Assembly (NCBI GenBank): GCA_964019335.1
Contig: OZ025722.1
Coordinates: forward strand, 310,001 to 374,000
Source of the DNA: Diplonema japonicum
Lineage: Eukaryota; Euglenozoa; Diplonemea; Diplonemida; Diplonemidae
DNA: 64,000 nucleotides
Reading direction: 5' to 3'
The position numbers were made by a program, and so were the translations under genes. Under the pieces are notes generated by a model. It was not told the DNA's origin, made no database searches, and saw only the letters and a program-made list of their open reading frames with translations. Below are positions 11,087 through 20,345 of this stretch, one piece after another (within the stretch, counting starts at the first letter, position 1; each line of letters opens with the position of its first letter).

Positions 11087-11439
11087 CCATTACGCTCCAT
11101 ATTCGCTAAGTGACCCGCCCTATGTCCCAAAGGGGTTATAGGGGGCTATAGGGGAAAAAATGTCAAAAATGCCCAAAGGTTCATTGAATTTTTTTTTTCA
11201 AAAAATCCATATGTCGAACATGAAAGAACGGTGAGTTCCAAGGAAGTTCCAAAAAAAATTTTCCAAAAAAAAAATATTGGGGGCCAACCAAAATGACCTT
11301 GGAAGTCGCCATTTTGAGTTTTGGCCATTTTTGCCAAACTTTTGCAACTGGGCACTTTTCCCTTTGAAAAACATGGTTAACAGGGTTCAATCCCAGAAGC
11401 CAGCATCTTCCTGACCAGTAGTTCGGCCGAAAATATTTT

Positions 11440-11515
11440 CGAAGGCATAGTAGTCTAGTTGGGGGGGGGCTTTGCCCTGTACCTAGGCGAAGCGGGTTCA
11501 AACCCCACTCCAGCG
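11440..11515 (+). repeat. tRNA-like (SINE-type) element, candidate
   Basis: A box-A-like TAGTCTAGTTGG is followed about 35 nt later by a box-B-like GCGGGTTCAAACCCC, the spacing of an internal pol III promoter. About 70 nt upstream another GGGTTCAATCCC box B lies at about 11384. The element cannot fold into a clean cloverleaf, so I read it as a tRNA-derived SINE or decayed tRNA copy rather than a working tRNA. Confidence 0.35.
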
Positions 11516-11754
11516 GATTTTTTTAAGGCTCACCACAGGGGAGAAACGGCAGCCTAAACCGGTATTTCCGCGAAAGCTTTTCGTAAGCTTGTGGGAGTCT
11601 AGTTGAGAAAAGTGCAGTTTTGAGGGAAGGACAACTCTTAACATTGTAAGATTGTTAGTCAGTAAGCATAACAGTCCTGTCCTCTGCACTTCGGCCGTAA
11701 TCACCAAATACAAACGGGTGGAGATGACGAGAAGGTCAAAGAGGGTTCCGTAGG

Positions 11755-12570
11755 GGAGTTTATAGTTGAAGAGACAGATGCGCGTCTACGCCGTCCACCA
11801 CAGGGCAACGTACAGTCCAAATGGCATAGTCATTTGAAAGTGACGTTGCCTTTGGGGCAGAAGTTATTTCTGCTTGGAAGGTACTTATGTGGGAATTACA
11901 CCGATCACCGGTCACGTTTGCGTTGGAAGATCCTTGACCCGCGTGCCCTGGTTTGATGACCAGCCTGAACGGAACGGAGACTATGAAACAAGCAGTGACG
12001 ACGACCGGAGAATACTTCCTACTCCTGAGAGCACACGGGCAACTCGAAGGGAAAGACCAAAGCAAGCCCTTCCAGCCAGCAGAGAGCCTCAGACAACGAG
12101 GACTCCAGATGGACAGGATCGCGATAGCGGAGTACAGCCACAAGGAGCTCCACTACCCCACTACACAAAAGAGGGCAAGAAGTGAGATCTCAGAGCAGAC
12201 GGGGTGGAAGTGCCATATGCAGGCAAAAACAAAGGATGGCACCCCAGCCTCATCTTGTACAAGAAGCACAAGACCGAGGAAGCAGAGGAGGGCCACCCGA
12301 GGCACAACAGAGGACATGGACAACCTCCCCAACGCAGCAGCAACAACAGCGACAACAGAAAGTAAAGAAGAAGACATCAGTACCTCCCCCCCCCTTCCTC
12401 CTCCTCCCTTCCTGCTGTTCTACGTCGGGTGGATCAAGCGTCTAGGAGCTGAAGAAGCACGTGAGCGGGAGCCTGATGATGAAGCACGGAGAAGACATTA
12501 TCAAGTAGCTCAGGAATCTGAAGTAGTACGACGGACCGAGACGAGTCAATGGCAATGGAACTCGTACTAG
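11755..12570 (+). pseudogene. Decayed retroelement-like coding remnant
   Basis: Three overlapping + strand frames show coding-like composition without homopolymer noise, in contrast to the surrounding DNA. One frame around 11950-12180 reads WFDDQPERNGDYETSSDDD then LPTPESTRATRRERPK, which resembles the acidic then Thr/Pro/Arg-rich linker between integrase and reverse transcriptase in copia-like polyproteins. A second frame continues from about 12180. No catalytic motif is present and the frames are broken. The assignment to a retroelement is inference; an unrelated decayed gene is possible. Confidence 0.3.
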
Positions 12571-12807
12571 ACTTCGAGAACAGGGAAAGAGGTAGATAAG
12601 TAGAGATAAGTAGACAAGGACGTTCCAGAACAGGAACCTCCTTTATCTCATCTCTTATTCTGTGTTTATTTCATCACAGTGTTGATGGGCTGAGGCGTGT
12701 CGTGAGTGTGTATCGTGGAGGATATCTGGTGTGGAAAGAAGGGAACCTACTCCACCCACTATGCCGGATGCGTGAGTAAAGATGGGGGGTCAGAGTTTTG
12801 AATTCCT

Positions 12808-12890
12808 GTGTGGTAGAGTGGTTACCGTGCTCACCTGTCAGGCCCCCCTGTTCCAGGAGTCGCGGGTTCGAATCCCGATGCAGTGGTTTT
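12808..12890 (+). repeat. tRNA-Asp-like SINE head, candidate
   Basis: The segment has a box-A-like TGGTAGAGTGGTTA, an anticodon-arm-like CACCTGTCAGG resembling the GTC loop of tRNA-Asp, and a perfect box B (GCGGGTTCGAATCCCG). The T arm pairs 4 of 5 bases. The D stem and acceptor stem do not pair and the variable region is too long, so it is not a functional tRNA. A second GGGTTCGAACCCC lies about 45 nt downstream. It fits a tRNA-derived short interspersed element. Confidence 0.4.
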
Positions 12891-13164
12891 TTCATCAGGG
12901 TTCGAACCCCACTTGTGCCGTGTTTTTTCCACCGGAGCTGCTTCATTTTGTATAGTACAAAGTAAGGCAAATCACCAAAAAAAATTTTATTACAAAAAAA
13001 AATTCCATATGTCGAACATTGGGCCCCGGACGCAAATAAATCCATTCCAACCCTAGAAAAAGCAATTAGAAATTTTTTTAGCTCTTCAAAATGCGGTTTC
13101 TGGTGGGTCACTAGCGAATATGGAGCGTTATTATGATTCCCACCCCCCTCCCACTTCTTTTTTC

Positions 13165-13254
13165 AGGGGCAGCAAGACCTTTGGCCGGGTCTAGGTGTGT
13201 AACGACACCTCCCCTTAAGTGAGTCATAAACAGACCTTTCAAAACAGGGGTAAT
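13165..13254 (+). repeat. Dispersed repeat R4, copy 1 of 3
   Basis: Begins GGGGCAGCAAGACCTTTGGC, continues through TAGGTGTGTAACGACACCTC and CCTTAAG, and ends near an AGGGGTAA. Related copies occur at 31022-31084 and 32883-32978; copies 1 and 3 also share a downstream CAAACAGAC-TTTCAAA segment. No coding potential was seen. Confidence 0.75.
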
Positions 13255-13980
13255 CGGCAAAGAAAAAAAAATGCCCCCCCCCCTACCGCGAGGAAACGGG
13301 GCCAGGCACGCCATGCCTGAGAGGTGGTGCCGCACAGGTTAGAACTCACTCCAATGTGTCGTTTGACCACAAACACCCCCACGTTGTTACCTTTCTCTCC
13401 CCTCTCTCTCTGCCGTTCCCTGTTCTTTAAAGGAGAAAAAGTAAAATAGTTTACCTCTCTTTTTTGTGTCTCTGTGGTTCGTTACTTTCGATCAAATAGA
13501 GATATGTGGAGGAGGTTTTTTTTTGTTTTGTTTTGTTTCCTTTGAGAAAAAAAAAAAAAAAAGGGATAGAAGGGAGGAAAGGGAGAAGGTAAAATTTAAT
13601 TTTTTTTTCTTTTTGTTGCGTGTTTTGTCTCTCTCCATTAGGTGGGTTCAGTAGTTAGTTCATTCCATCCCTCCCTTATTGTCTGTTTCGCCCCTTGAAA
13701 GGTTTAGAATGAAATTTTCCGTTTGCCCTTTTTAAAGAAAAAGAATGGAAAAGAACTAAAATAAAAAAAGAAGAAAAATAAAAAACTAAATAAAAATGCC
13801 CTTCCTTCATTTTTTTTTAAACGTGCCAAAAGTTAACATAGAGATACTATAAAACAAAAAAAAAAGAAGGGGGTAAAAAAAAAAGTTGATGACAAATGTC
13901 AGTCATACATCTTTCACTTTACTGTATTTTTTAAAAAGAAATAACCCCCGCACTTTTTTTTTTGGCAGCTGCCAGTGCAT

Positions 13981-13983
<3 letters not shown>

Positions 13984-14036
<53 letters not shown>
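13984..14036. repeat. Poly-T run (about 53 nt)
   Basis: An uninterrupted T homopolymer, among the longest in the window. Similar runs lie at 16902-16964 and 31427-31476. The exact lengths may be affected by sequencing error. Confidence 0.9.
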
Positions 14037-14039
<3 letters not shown>

Positions 14040-14520
14040 ATGGTTTTTACACAGACCCTCTCCGTGAAGGTGACAGGAGAAGACTTAAAATGACACTAAA
14101 GAATAAGAAAAGTATGAGGCACTCAACCTTTCCTAACGAAAAAAAAAGAGGAAATATTTTGAATAAGAAGAGAAGTCAAGACACCCAGTACGCCTTTCAG
14201 GTGATATGACACCAAACAACCCCCCCCCCCCCCCCTCAAAAGAAAAAAGAGAGAGAGAGACACACTTCTTCTTGTTGTTTTTATTCTGCCAAACGTCTTT
14301 TCTTCTTCTTTCCCCTTTCTATGCTTGAAACATTTATCCTTCTAAAAAGGCTGTGCAAAAAAAAAAAAAAAAAGAAAAAAGAAAAAAAAAACTACTCTTT
14401 CAAGAGACTTACGAAAATTTCAACAGTAACAGCTTTTCTCCCCCCCCTTTTTTTTTGTTACTTTTCTATAATATCATCATTTTAAAAAAAAAAAAAAGAG
14501 GGGGGGAAAAAAAAAACAAT

Positions 14521-15384
14521 ATGGAAACTTGGCGAGACGAAACGATAAGCCCGGAGTATCTGCCAGTCCCCCCGGTGGGCGAGCAAGGAGTAGGCAGCTG
14601 GGAGGCAGAGACCTTACACTATTTTTACAAATCGAAGTTCTACAGCACCGACAGCCTGACGGAAATGTACCGCAGGGGAGTGGACATGGGAATGCTGCTC
14701 GCAACACGAACAGGAAAGTACTACCAGCTTGGGGTGCGTGGCGGGATGGCTGTGGTAACCGAGGTGCTAAACCACTCAGAGGGAGGGAAGGCAGTAAGAC
14801 AAGAATCCCTACGGCACTTCATCATCAGACGGGACGGTGTCATCATACGCGCTGGTACTGTACAAGAGATTACGGCTGCCGTTCTGCGAAACGTAGCGAA
14901 AAGCACCAGGAAAGCACAAGAAGAAGACCTCGATCGACTGCTTGAGTCGATAAAACCCGACACCACACTGCCACTGCCTACTGTGGGAGATACACCTATA
15001 CGTGTCCACCAAGCTGGTGTTGCTGTTAGGACCCTTGTTGCCCAAGTCGCTCACGCCCTTGATGTGCAGCAACAGCAAGCCGTCGCTGCCCAGCAGCAAC
15101 TGCTCGCCAAGCGCAAGAGAGACTCCGAGACGGTCTCCTTCACCGACCCTTCTAAGGGCAGCCACATCACCTTGACCCCTGGTGTGGGGTGCATCACCTA
15201 CGCAGTCGATGGCGAAGCCCGCCCTCCTGTCACTAAAGTTCTGTACAGTGCAAAGAAAAACCTTTTAAAATTTCCCGAGGTGAAAAAAGCAGCTGCGCTC
15301 CCAACAGACAGCAAGGAAGGCCTCGTCCGGGAAATCGAACGGACGTGCCAAGCAGCTGGGGTCACTTTCACGCGGCAAAAGTAA
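14521..15384 (+). CDS. Conserved-looking protein of unknown function, 287 aa
   Basis: The start is the ATG at 14521 (METWRDETISPEYLPV), directly after an A10 run and CAAT; the open frame upstream is only translated homopolymer. The sequence has ordinary globular composition with coding-like codon use. No signal peptide or membrane helix is visible. Features: an aromatic stretch HYFYKSKFYSTDSL, a segment alternating hydrophobic and charged residues (HFIIRRDGVIIRAG), a Gln-rich patch near residue 185, and a basic KRKRD motif that could be a nuclear localisation signal. I do not recognise the family. Only 124 bp separate its stop from the next start, which suggests co-transcription with the chorismate mutase fusion. 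Confidence 0.75.
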   Translation: METWRDETISPEYLPVPPVGEQGVGSWEAETLHYFYKSKFYSTDSLTEMYRRGVDMGMLLATRTGKYYQLGVRGGMAVVTEVLNHSEGGKAVRQESLRHFIIRRDGVIIRAGTVQEITAAVLRNVAKSTRKAQEEDLDRLLESIKPDTTLPLPTVGDTPIRVHQAGVAVRTLVAQVAHALDVQQQQAVAAQQQLLAKRKRDSETVSFTDPSKGSHITLTPGVGCITYAVDGEARPPVTKVLYSAKKNLLKFPEVKKAAALPTDSKEGLVREIERTCQAAGVTFTRQK

Positions 15385-15394
15385 AAAAAAAAAA

Positions 15395-15469
15395 TCTTTT
15401 TTTTTTCTTGTTTGGTTAGTAATTCTGCTTCAAAGAAAAAAAAAGGGGGGGGAGGGAGGGGAAAGAACG

Positions 15470-15501
<32 letters not shown>

Positions 15502-15508
15502 AGAAAAA
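15395..15508 (+). promoter_or_regulatory. Pyrimidine tract, acceptor AG and poly(A) leader before chorismate mutase
   Basis: A T-rich tract (15395-15413) ends in GGTTAG at 15414-15419. G-rich and then A-rich sequence (about 28 A at 15471-15498) follows and leads into the ATG at 15509. The pattern matches a trans-splice acceptor plus leader; this is inference from layout. Confidence 0.35.
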
Positions 15509-16822
15509 ATGCAGGATCCGGTGTGGAAAGACAGCAAAGCGGAACCGTTGAAACTGGACAGTTTTCGGGGGCAGCTTATCCGTCAAGAGGAGACCATCAT
15601 CTTCGCGTTGATCGAGAGGGCGCAGTTTAAAAGGAACCCGTCGGTGTACAAACCCGCGGAGGACTTGGAGGGGTTGTCCCTGCTGGACTTCATGATGCGT
15701 GAGACAGAGACGACCCACGCGAAGGTCCGGAGGTACACATCACCAGACGAAACAGCGTTCAACAAAAGCATGGGCAATGTGAAACCGATCCTCCCGCTGT
15801 TGGACTACCCTGTGAGCATCAAACCGAACAAGATAAATGTAAACGACAAAATAAAATCGTTGTACGTGAACTCTGTTCTAGACGAGGTGTCCGCAGAAGG
15901 CGATGACCCAAACACATTCGGCAGCAGCTCGGTTGCGGACATAACATGCCTCCAGGCATTGTCCAAAAGAATCCATTTCGGAAAGTTCATCGCGGAGGCG
16001 AAGTTCCAGCAATCGACAGAACAATACACCAATCTAATCAAAACGAGAGACGCCGACGGGTTAATGACGCTGCTCACCGACCTCGCTGTCGAGGAGAAAG
16101 TTCTAAACAGAGTCGAACTAAAAGCAAGCACGTACGGGCAGGACCCTCAAAATCCAACAACGGAACACAAAGTCGACCCGAAAACCATTCGAAAACTGTA
16201 CAAAGAGATCGTCATGCCGATCACCAAAGAAGTCCAGGTGGACTACCTCTTACAGCGTTTGGAAAACGCCACCGTCGCTGTTTATCAAAATGACGGCGGG
16301 TGTCGAGACGCTGCTCTGCAGCATTTCGGCGACGTTGGTATTGTCGAGTGCGACAGTGTTGACTCTGTTTTCGCCACAATAGCTTCCAACGGTGTAGCGT
16401 GGGGTGTCGTGCCATTCGAAGATAAGAAAGTCGGGATTCTTAAGTCCACAAAACTTCTTCTAACTTCAGTAGATGGTATTAAAATTACCGCCGAAACCAC
16501 TGTGAATAGTACCAGATACCTTATTATAGGGAAGACTCTTCCTGTCCCGTCGGGGACCGACAAGACTGCCCTTACCTTCGGAGTTGCCCACCACTCTGGT
16601 GCTTTGTTCTCTGTTCTCGATGTTTTCCGGCAGTTGAACATCAACCTTACCACCATAGAGTCCCTCCCGCAGGACACCTCGTACAATTTCTTCCTCGAGC
16701 TTCAAGGGCACATCACCGACCCTTCTGTTGCGCAAGCGTTGGAGAAGCTGAAGGAGATCGCAGTGAACATTCGCCACTTGGGGTCGTACCAAGAAGCTTC
16801 TGGTTTCAAAGGTGCCGCTTGA
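15509..16822 (+). CDS. Chorismate mutase (eukaryotic AroQ) fused to shortened prephenate dehydratase-like + ACT region
   Basis: A 437-residue protein. Residues 1-250 match the yeast/plant chorismate mutase fold, which converts chorismate to prephenate: LDSFRGQLIRQEE (first active-site Arg), KVRRYTSPDE, then GSSSVADITCLQALSKRIHF with GKFIAEAKF, matching the yeast active-site Arg and Lys and the regulatory Gly-Ser region, and MPITKEVQVDYLL. From about residue 253 the sequence becomes prephenate dehydratase-like (VAVYQNDGG, AALQHFGDVG, WGVVPFED, then NSTRYLIIGK with the TR motif) and ends in an ACT domain (SGALFSVLDVFRQL, INLTTIESLP). The central PDT subdomain of roughly 90 residues is missing in continuous sequence, so dehydratase activity is doubtful; the segment may be a phenylalanine-sensing regulatory unit. 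Confidence 0.9.
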   Translation: MQDPVWKDSKAEPLKLDSFRGQLIRQEETIIFALIERAQFKRNPSVYKPAEDLEGLSLLDFMMRETETTHAKVRRYTSPDETAFNKSMGNVKPILPLLDYPVSIKPNKINVNDKIKSLYVNSVLDEVSAEGDDPNTFGSSSVADITCLQALSKRIHFGKFIAEAKFQQSTEQYTNLIKTRDADGLMTLLTDLAVEEKVLNRVELKASTYGQDPQNPTTEHKVDPKTIRKLYKEIVMPITKEVQVDYLLQRLENATVAVYQNDGGCRDAALQHFGDVGIVECDSVDSVFATIASNGVAWGVVPFEDKKVGILKSTKLLLTSVDGIKITAETTVNSTRYLIIGKTLPVPSGTDKTALTFGVAHHSGALFSVLDVFRQLNINLTTIESLPQDTSYNFFLELQGHITDPSVAQALEKLKEIAVNIRHLGSYQEASGFKGAA

Positions 16823-16900
16823 AAAGTGTGATTTTTTTTTTTTTTTTTTTTTTGACCCTTCCCCCCTAATTTCCCCCCCCCGCGACATAAACTCTTTTTT

Positions 16901-16901
<1 letters not shown>

Positions 16902-16964
<63 letters not shown>
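16902..16964. repeat. Poly-T run (about 63 nt)
   Basis: The longest homopolymer seen. It directly precedes a copy of dispersed repeat R1. Confidence 0.9.
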
Positions 16965-16965
<1 letters not shown>

Positions 16966-17115
16966 TTACAAAATTATTTATCTTTCAAAAAAAAGAAAAA
17001 GATTTTACTATATGCAACTTGTGCCGAGCAAAAAAAAAAAAAGAACTTTCGCAGCTTTTTTTTAAAAAAACCTTTTTTTTTTTGTTCGTGCAAACAACAA
17101 AGACATATAGTCATA
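16965..17115 (+). repeat. Dispersed repeat R1, copy 1 of 4
   Basis: Reads GTTACAAAAT-TATTTATCTTTCA, then an A/T stretch, ATATGCAACTTGTGCCGAGC, an A-run, TTTCGCAGCTTTT, a T-run, then CGTGCAAACAACAAAGACAT and ATAGTCAT. The same order recurs at 32632-32862, 34929-35046 and 47505-47703. This copy lies in the 5' leader region of the EML-like gene. Confidence 0.8.
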
Positions 17116-17236
17116 TTTTTTTTCTTTTTTTTTTTTTCCTACTATGCTCGCACGAGGTGTTTGAGTATTCTCCCCCACCTAATCCCCACCCTCCCCCCCC
17201 CCCCCCCCCCCAGAGCGAGTGAAATATTGAGGGGGC

Positions 17237-17331
17237 CGGTCGTTTTGTTTTATTTCTTTTATTTTTTTTTTATTACTTTTTTTTTTCAACGTTTTCATCA
17301 AAGCGGAAGGGTCATCTCCCTTCCTTCGTTG
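17237..17331 (+). promoter_or_regulatory. Pyrimidine tract and acceptor AG before the EML-like gene
   Basis: A long T-rich tract (17237-17297) is followed by CATCAAAG, with AG at 17302-17303, about 30 nt before the ATG at 17332. It is a candidate trans-splice acceptor. This gene lacks the poly(A) leader seen elsewhere. Confidence 0.35.
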
Positions 17332-20280
17332 ATGAATGAGGAAATATGGTGGGGAGGCGGGAGTGAAGCTTCATCATCACCAGATGAGGACAGAGCGTCT
17401 CTTGACGACTGGGACATCGAGGAGGGCGACCCGGTGTCGAAACACCACCCAAAAACCGAGGAACGCGACGAAGAGAAGGGTTTCAACTGCGTGAAACCGT
17501 GGCTGGGGTCCATAAAAGGAGCGGCCCCGCAAGGGTGGACCGAGTCCTCCGACAAGGCGATGAACGAGAAACCGAACGCGGAGCTCAGCCTTCATCACGT
17601 CTACGGGTACAGAACAAGAGGGACGAAAAATAACGGGAGGTTCATAGAGGACCATTCGGTGGTGTACTTCGCGGCGGCGGTGGGCATCGTGCACAAAATC
17701 TCCACAAACGAGCAGTATTTCTACCAACACCACACGAAGGACATCGTCTGCATGGACATCCACCGCGGGAAATCGATCGTTGCAACAGGCGCGATAGGAA
17801 GTCTGTCCACAGCAAAGCTCTGCGTTTGGAAAATCAACACAACCGACCATCGCACGGAACACCTAACCTGCATATCTGGGCTTTTTTGGTATGCGGTTCT
17901 TTGCTGCTCTTTCACACACGACGGCCACCTCCTGGCGGCCATCGGTAATGACGAGAACCACACTGTCTTTGTTTACGATTGGAGGACAAACGCACCTTTG
18001 ATGCAAATGCCTACACCCGGTCGCAATGTCGTCCATCAAATATCATGGTGTCCCGAAGTTCTCGGCAGGCATTTTATCACAGTGGGTGTCCATCATTTGT
18101 ACGTATGGTCATTGAAGGACGGTGTTCTTCACCGTGCCCGCTCCAAGATCGACAAGAAGAAGAAACGCGAAAAGGCCGCCGGACCGGATTCTTACACATC
18201 CGTGTGCTGGACGGACGAACACGCGGTGGTGGCGACTAACACCGGGGATCTGATTCTTTTCAACATGGTCATGGACCCTGCGAAACCCGGTATTGTTAAA
18301 ATGCTTGAAATGCAGCGGTCCATCCGGGTCTGCAAGAAAACCGGCCAACGAAATGAATCGGACGAGGCACCACAGGAAGCGTTGAGAAAAGAGACCGGCG
18401 AGGAGTTTACATCAATGAAGACGTCGCAGCTTTTGGACGAGCTGCAAACATTTGTTGAGAAAATGTGCGGGAAGGACCCGCACCGTTCCTGTTGGGCAGC
18501 CGAGGTCGATGCGCTGCGGAAGGAGTTTGAACAAAATGTAGCAAATCTGTCCGAGTCGAGCAATTTCATACGCGACACAATGTCCGCCCTGAACAAGATC
18601 GAAGAGATCCAATCTGTAGCCGAAGAGGCATATGTGGACGCGCTCACGGTTGGTAACAACTTTACGTTCCCTCCCGACATCGCGAAGCAAGCCCCGTTGA
18701 CCGCAACACGAGCAAAGGGTACGTTGGACACCACGGACGCGTTTCTGGACGTGAAGTCCTCGTGGGACGACTCGGTGAAGGCGATGAGCCGATGCGTTGC
18801 GAGAAGCCGATTCGTTGCGAAAACGGAAACGTGTCGCAAGGAAGCAACGCACATTGTATGCACGGCCTCTTATGACTCCAGGTACGTGGTTGTTGGAGCA
18901 AGCGATGGCACATTAAAATTCTTCGATTTCAAGACACCGTCCACGAAGCCCGCGTGGTGTCTCACAATCTGTTCGAGTCCGATCCGAGCCCTCGACGTCT
19001 CACCTGGGACGGGGACCCTCCTCGCCGGCACTCTCGCTGCCTCTCTTTACACAGTTTCGTTCTCGCCTGAGAAGGGTCCTGCGAACACTCATGTGGAAGT
19101 GCAGTGTCATTTCGGCGATCTCCGATCTCATCTCCGAAAGTCCAACCCTGCCCCGGCCGGCTACGGCGAACTGTGGGGCCTCTCCCCGCACCCTTCAAAA
19201 TGCCAAGTCATCACCGCTACCGAAGACAGCACCTTACGGGTGTGGGACCCTTCTTTGAAAGCCATGATCAAACGCAAGAGCTTTCCGATCCCCGCGTGGA
19301 CATGCTGTTACAGTTCTTCTGGGGATGTCATCGCGGTGGGGTTCAAGAACGGGTCCTTCGCGGTGTACGCGGCACGATCGCTTCGGAGGATATGGCCGCC
19401 GGAGGGCGAGAAACTATCGGTGTCGCGGTACCGTGCCCAACGGGTGGCGTGCCTGAAGTTCGCCCCCAACGACAAGATGCTGGCCGTCGCATCGTTCAAT
19501 TTTCTCGATGTTTACAAAGTAGATGTGGGCTCCTGCTCCGTGACCTACACAGGATCCTGCACAGGGGTGTCGTCGCCTGTGAGCCACATCGACTGGTCGC
19601 AAGACTCGACCCTCTTGCAGTGCGTCAATAAATCATACGAGCTGCTCTTCTACGACGTGTCTCAGAAAAAGTCGAAGTTCAGTTTTTATCAGCTCACGCA
19701 CTCCCGGTCCACAGCGGACGTGAAATGGGCGACGCAATCGTGCCCGTTAGGCTGGGGCCTCCAAGGGATATGGTCCACGTTCATGGACGGGACGGATATC
19801 AACGGGTGTTCCCGCAGCATTGGGGAAAGCCATGTTGCTGTCGGGAACGATTGTCATGGGATTGAAGTGTTCCGGTACCCGTGTGTTGGCGGGGGGTTTA
19901 ACCATAGAGGTAAGCTGCGGTTTCGGCCGCAAAAACGGACATACTTCGGTCACTCCAGCCATGTGACGTGTGTTGGATGGGCACACGACGATGCCTACCT
20001 GTACAGCACTGGGGGGAACGACTGTTGTTTGATGCAATGGTCTGTCGTTGCGAGGGGAAAGGAAGGGAAGCCTTCCCCGCCCGCCGACACGGTCGATCCC
20101 CTTCGCCGCCCGCGTTCTAAACACTCCGCCGAAACCAAGAGAGGCCCCGTCACACGGCACACCGCAACACAACGTAACAGGCTTGCCTCTACCATGAGCA
20201 AGATCACCGCTTTTGAAAAGCTTAAAAAGACGGACACAAGCGTATACACGCAACCTGCACCGAAAAAAGACAAAAAATAA
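17332..20280 (+). CDS. EML-like HELP/WD40 microtubule-associated protein
   Basis: A 982-residue protein. The start is the ATG at 17332 because the upstream open frame translates only homopolymers. After an acidic N-terminus, residues about 85-130 form the HELP motif of the EML family (LHHVYGYRTRG, then VVYFAAAVGIV), followed by WD40-type blades such as HTKDIVCMDIHRGKSIVATG and VVVGASDGTLKFFDF, in the tandem-propeller arrangement. A long insertion (about residues 330-500) in the middle has helical, coiled-coil character. The C-terminus is basic (KKDKK). EML proteins bind tubulin and act in spindle, cytoplasmic or axonemal microtubules; a flagellar role is plausible but not shown. The stop codon is only 65 bp from the next start. 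Confidence 0.88.
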   Translation: MNEEIWWGGGSEASSSPDEDRASLDDWDIEEGDPVSKHHPKTEERDEEKGFNCVKPWLGSIKGAAPQGWTESSDKAMNEKPNAELSLHHVYGYRTRGTKNNGRFIEDHSVVYFAAAVGIVHKISTNEQYFYQHHTKDIVCMDIHRGKSIVATGAIGSLSTAKLCVWKINTTDHRTEHLTCISGLFWYAVLCCSFTHDGHLLAAIGNDENHTVFVYDWRTNAPLMQMPTPGRNVVHQISWCPEVLGRHFITVGVHHLYVWSLKDGVLHRARSKIDKKKKREKAAGPDSYTSVCWTDEHAVVATNTGDLILFNMVMDPAKPGIVKMLEMQRSIRVCKKTGQRNESDEAPQEALRKETGEEFTSMKTSQLLDELQTFVEKMCGKDPHRSCWAAEVDALRKEFEQNVANLSESSNFIRDTMSALNKIEEIQSVAEEAYVDALTVGNNFTFPPDIAKQAPLTATRAKGTLDTTDAFLDVKSSWDDSVKAMSRCVARSRFVAKTETCRKEATHIVCTASYDSRYVVVGASDGTLKFFDFKTPSTKPAWCLTICSSPIRALDVSPGTGTLLAGTLAASLYTVSFSPEKGPANTHVEVQCHFGDLRSHLRKSNPAPAGYGELWGLSPHPSKCQVITATEDSTLRVWDPSLKAMIKRKSFPIPAWTCCYSSSGDVIAVGFKNGSFAVYAARSLRRIWPPEGEKLSVSRYRAQRVACLKFAPNDKMLAVASFNFLDVYKVDVGSCSVTYTGSCTGVSSPVSHIDWSQDSTLLQCVNKSYELLFYDVSQKKSKFSFYQLTHSRSTADVKWATQSCPLGWGLQGIWSTFMDGTDINGCSRSIGESHVAVGNDCHGIEVFRYPCVGGGFNHRGKLRFRPQKRTYFGHSSHVTCVGWAHDDAYLYSTGGNDCCLMQWSVVARGKEGKPSPPADTVDPLRRPRSKHSAETKRGPVTRHTATQRNRLASTMSKITAFEKLKKTDTSVYTQPAPKKDKK

Positions 20281-20345
20281 CTTTTATTTCTTTTTCTTCT
20301 ATGTTTTTACTTCATATCTCAGGGGGAGGAAAAAAAAGAAAAAGA
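20281..20345 (+). promoter_or_regulatory. 65-bp intergenic: pyrimidine tract, AG, A-rich leader
   Basis: The whole interval between two genes is a T/C tract (20281-20320), an AG at 20321-20322, and an A/G-rich leader ending AAAAAGA before the next ATG. This is the clearest case in the window for 5' end formation by trans-splicing, since 65 bp leaves little room for a separate promoter plus a 3' processing region. Confidence 0.5.

Larger units (their letters stand above)
10963..14520. other. 3.5-kb gene-free region rich in repeats and homopolymers
   Basis: No convincing intact gene. It holds A-runs and T-runs right after the PX stop, two tRNA-like elements (about 11440-11510 and 12808-12890), a decayed retroelement-like coding stretch (11755-12570), one copy of the GGGGCAGCAAGACCTTTGGC repeat (13165-13254), a T53 run (13984-14036), and a shared motif CCATATGTCGAACAT near 11207 and 13007. 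The last 100 bases become pyrimidine-rich, then A-rich, before the next start codon. Confidence 0.6.

Noticed and set aside
12808-12890. Functional tRNA gene
   Set aside because: Box A and B are present, but D and acceptor stems do not pair and the variable region is too long.
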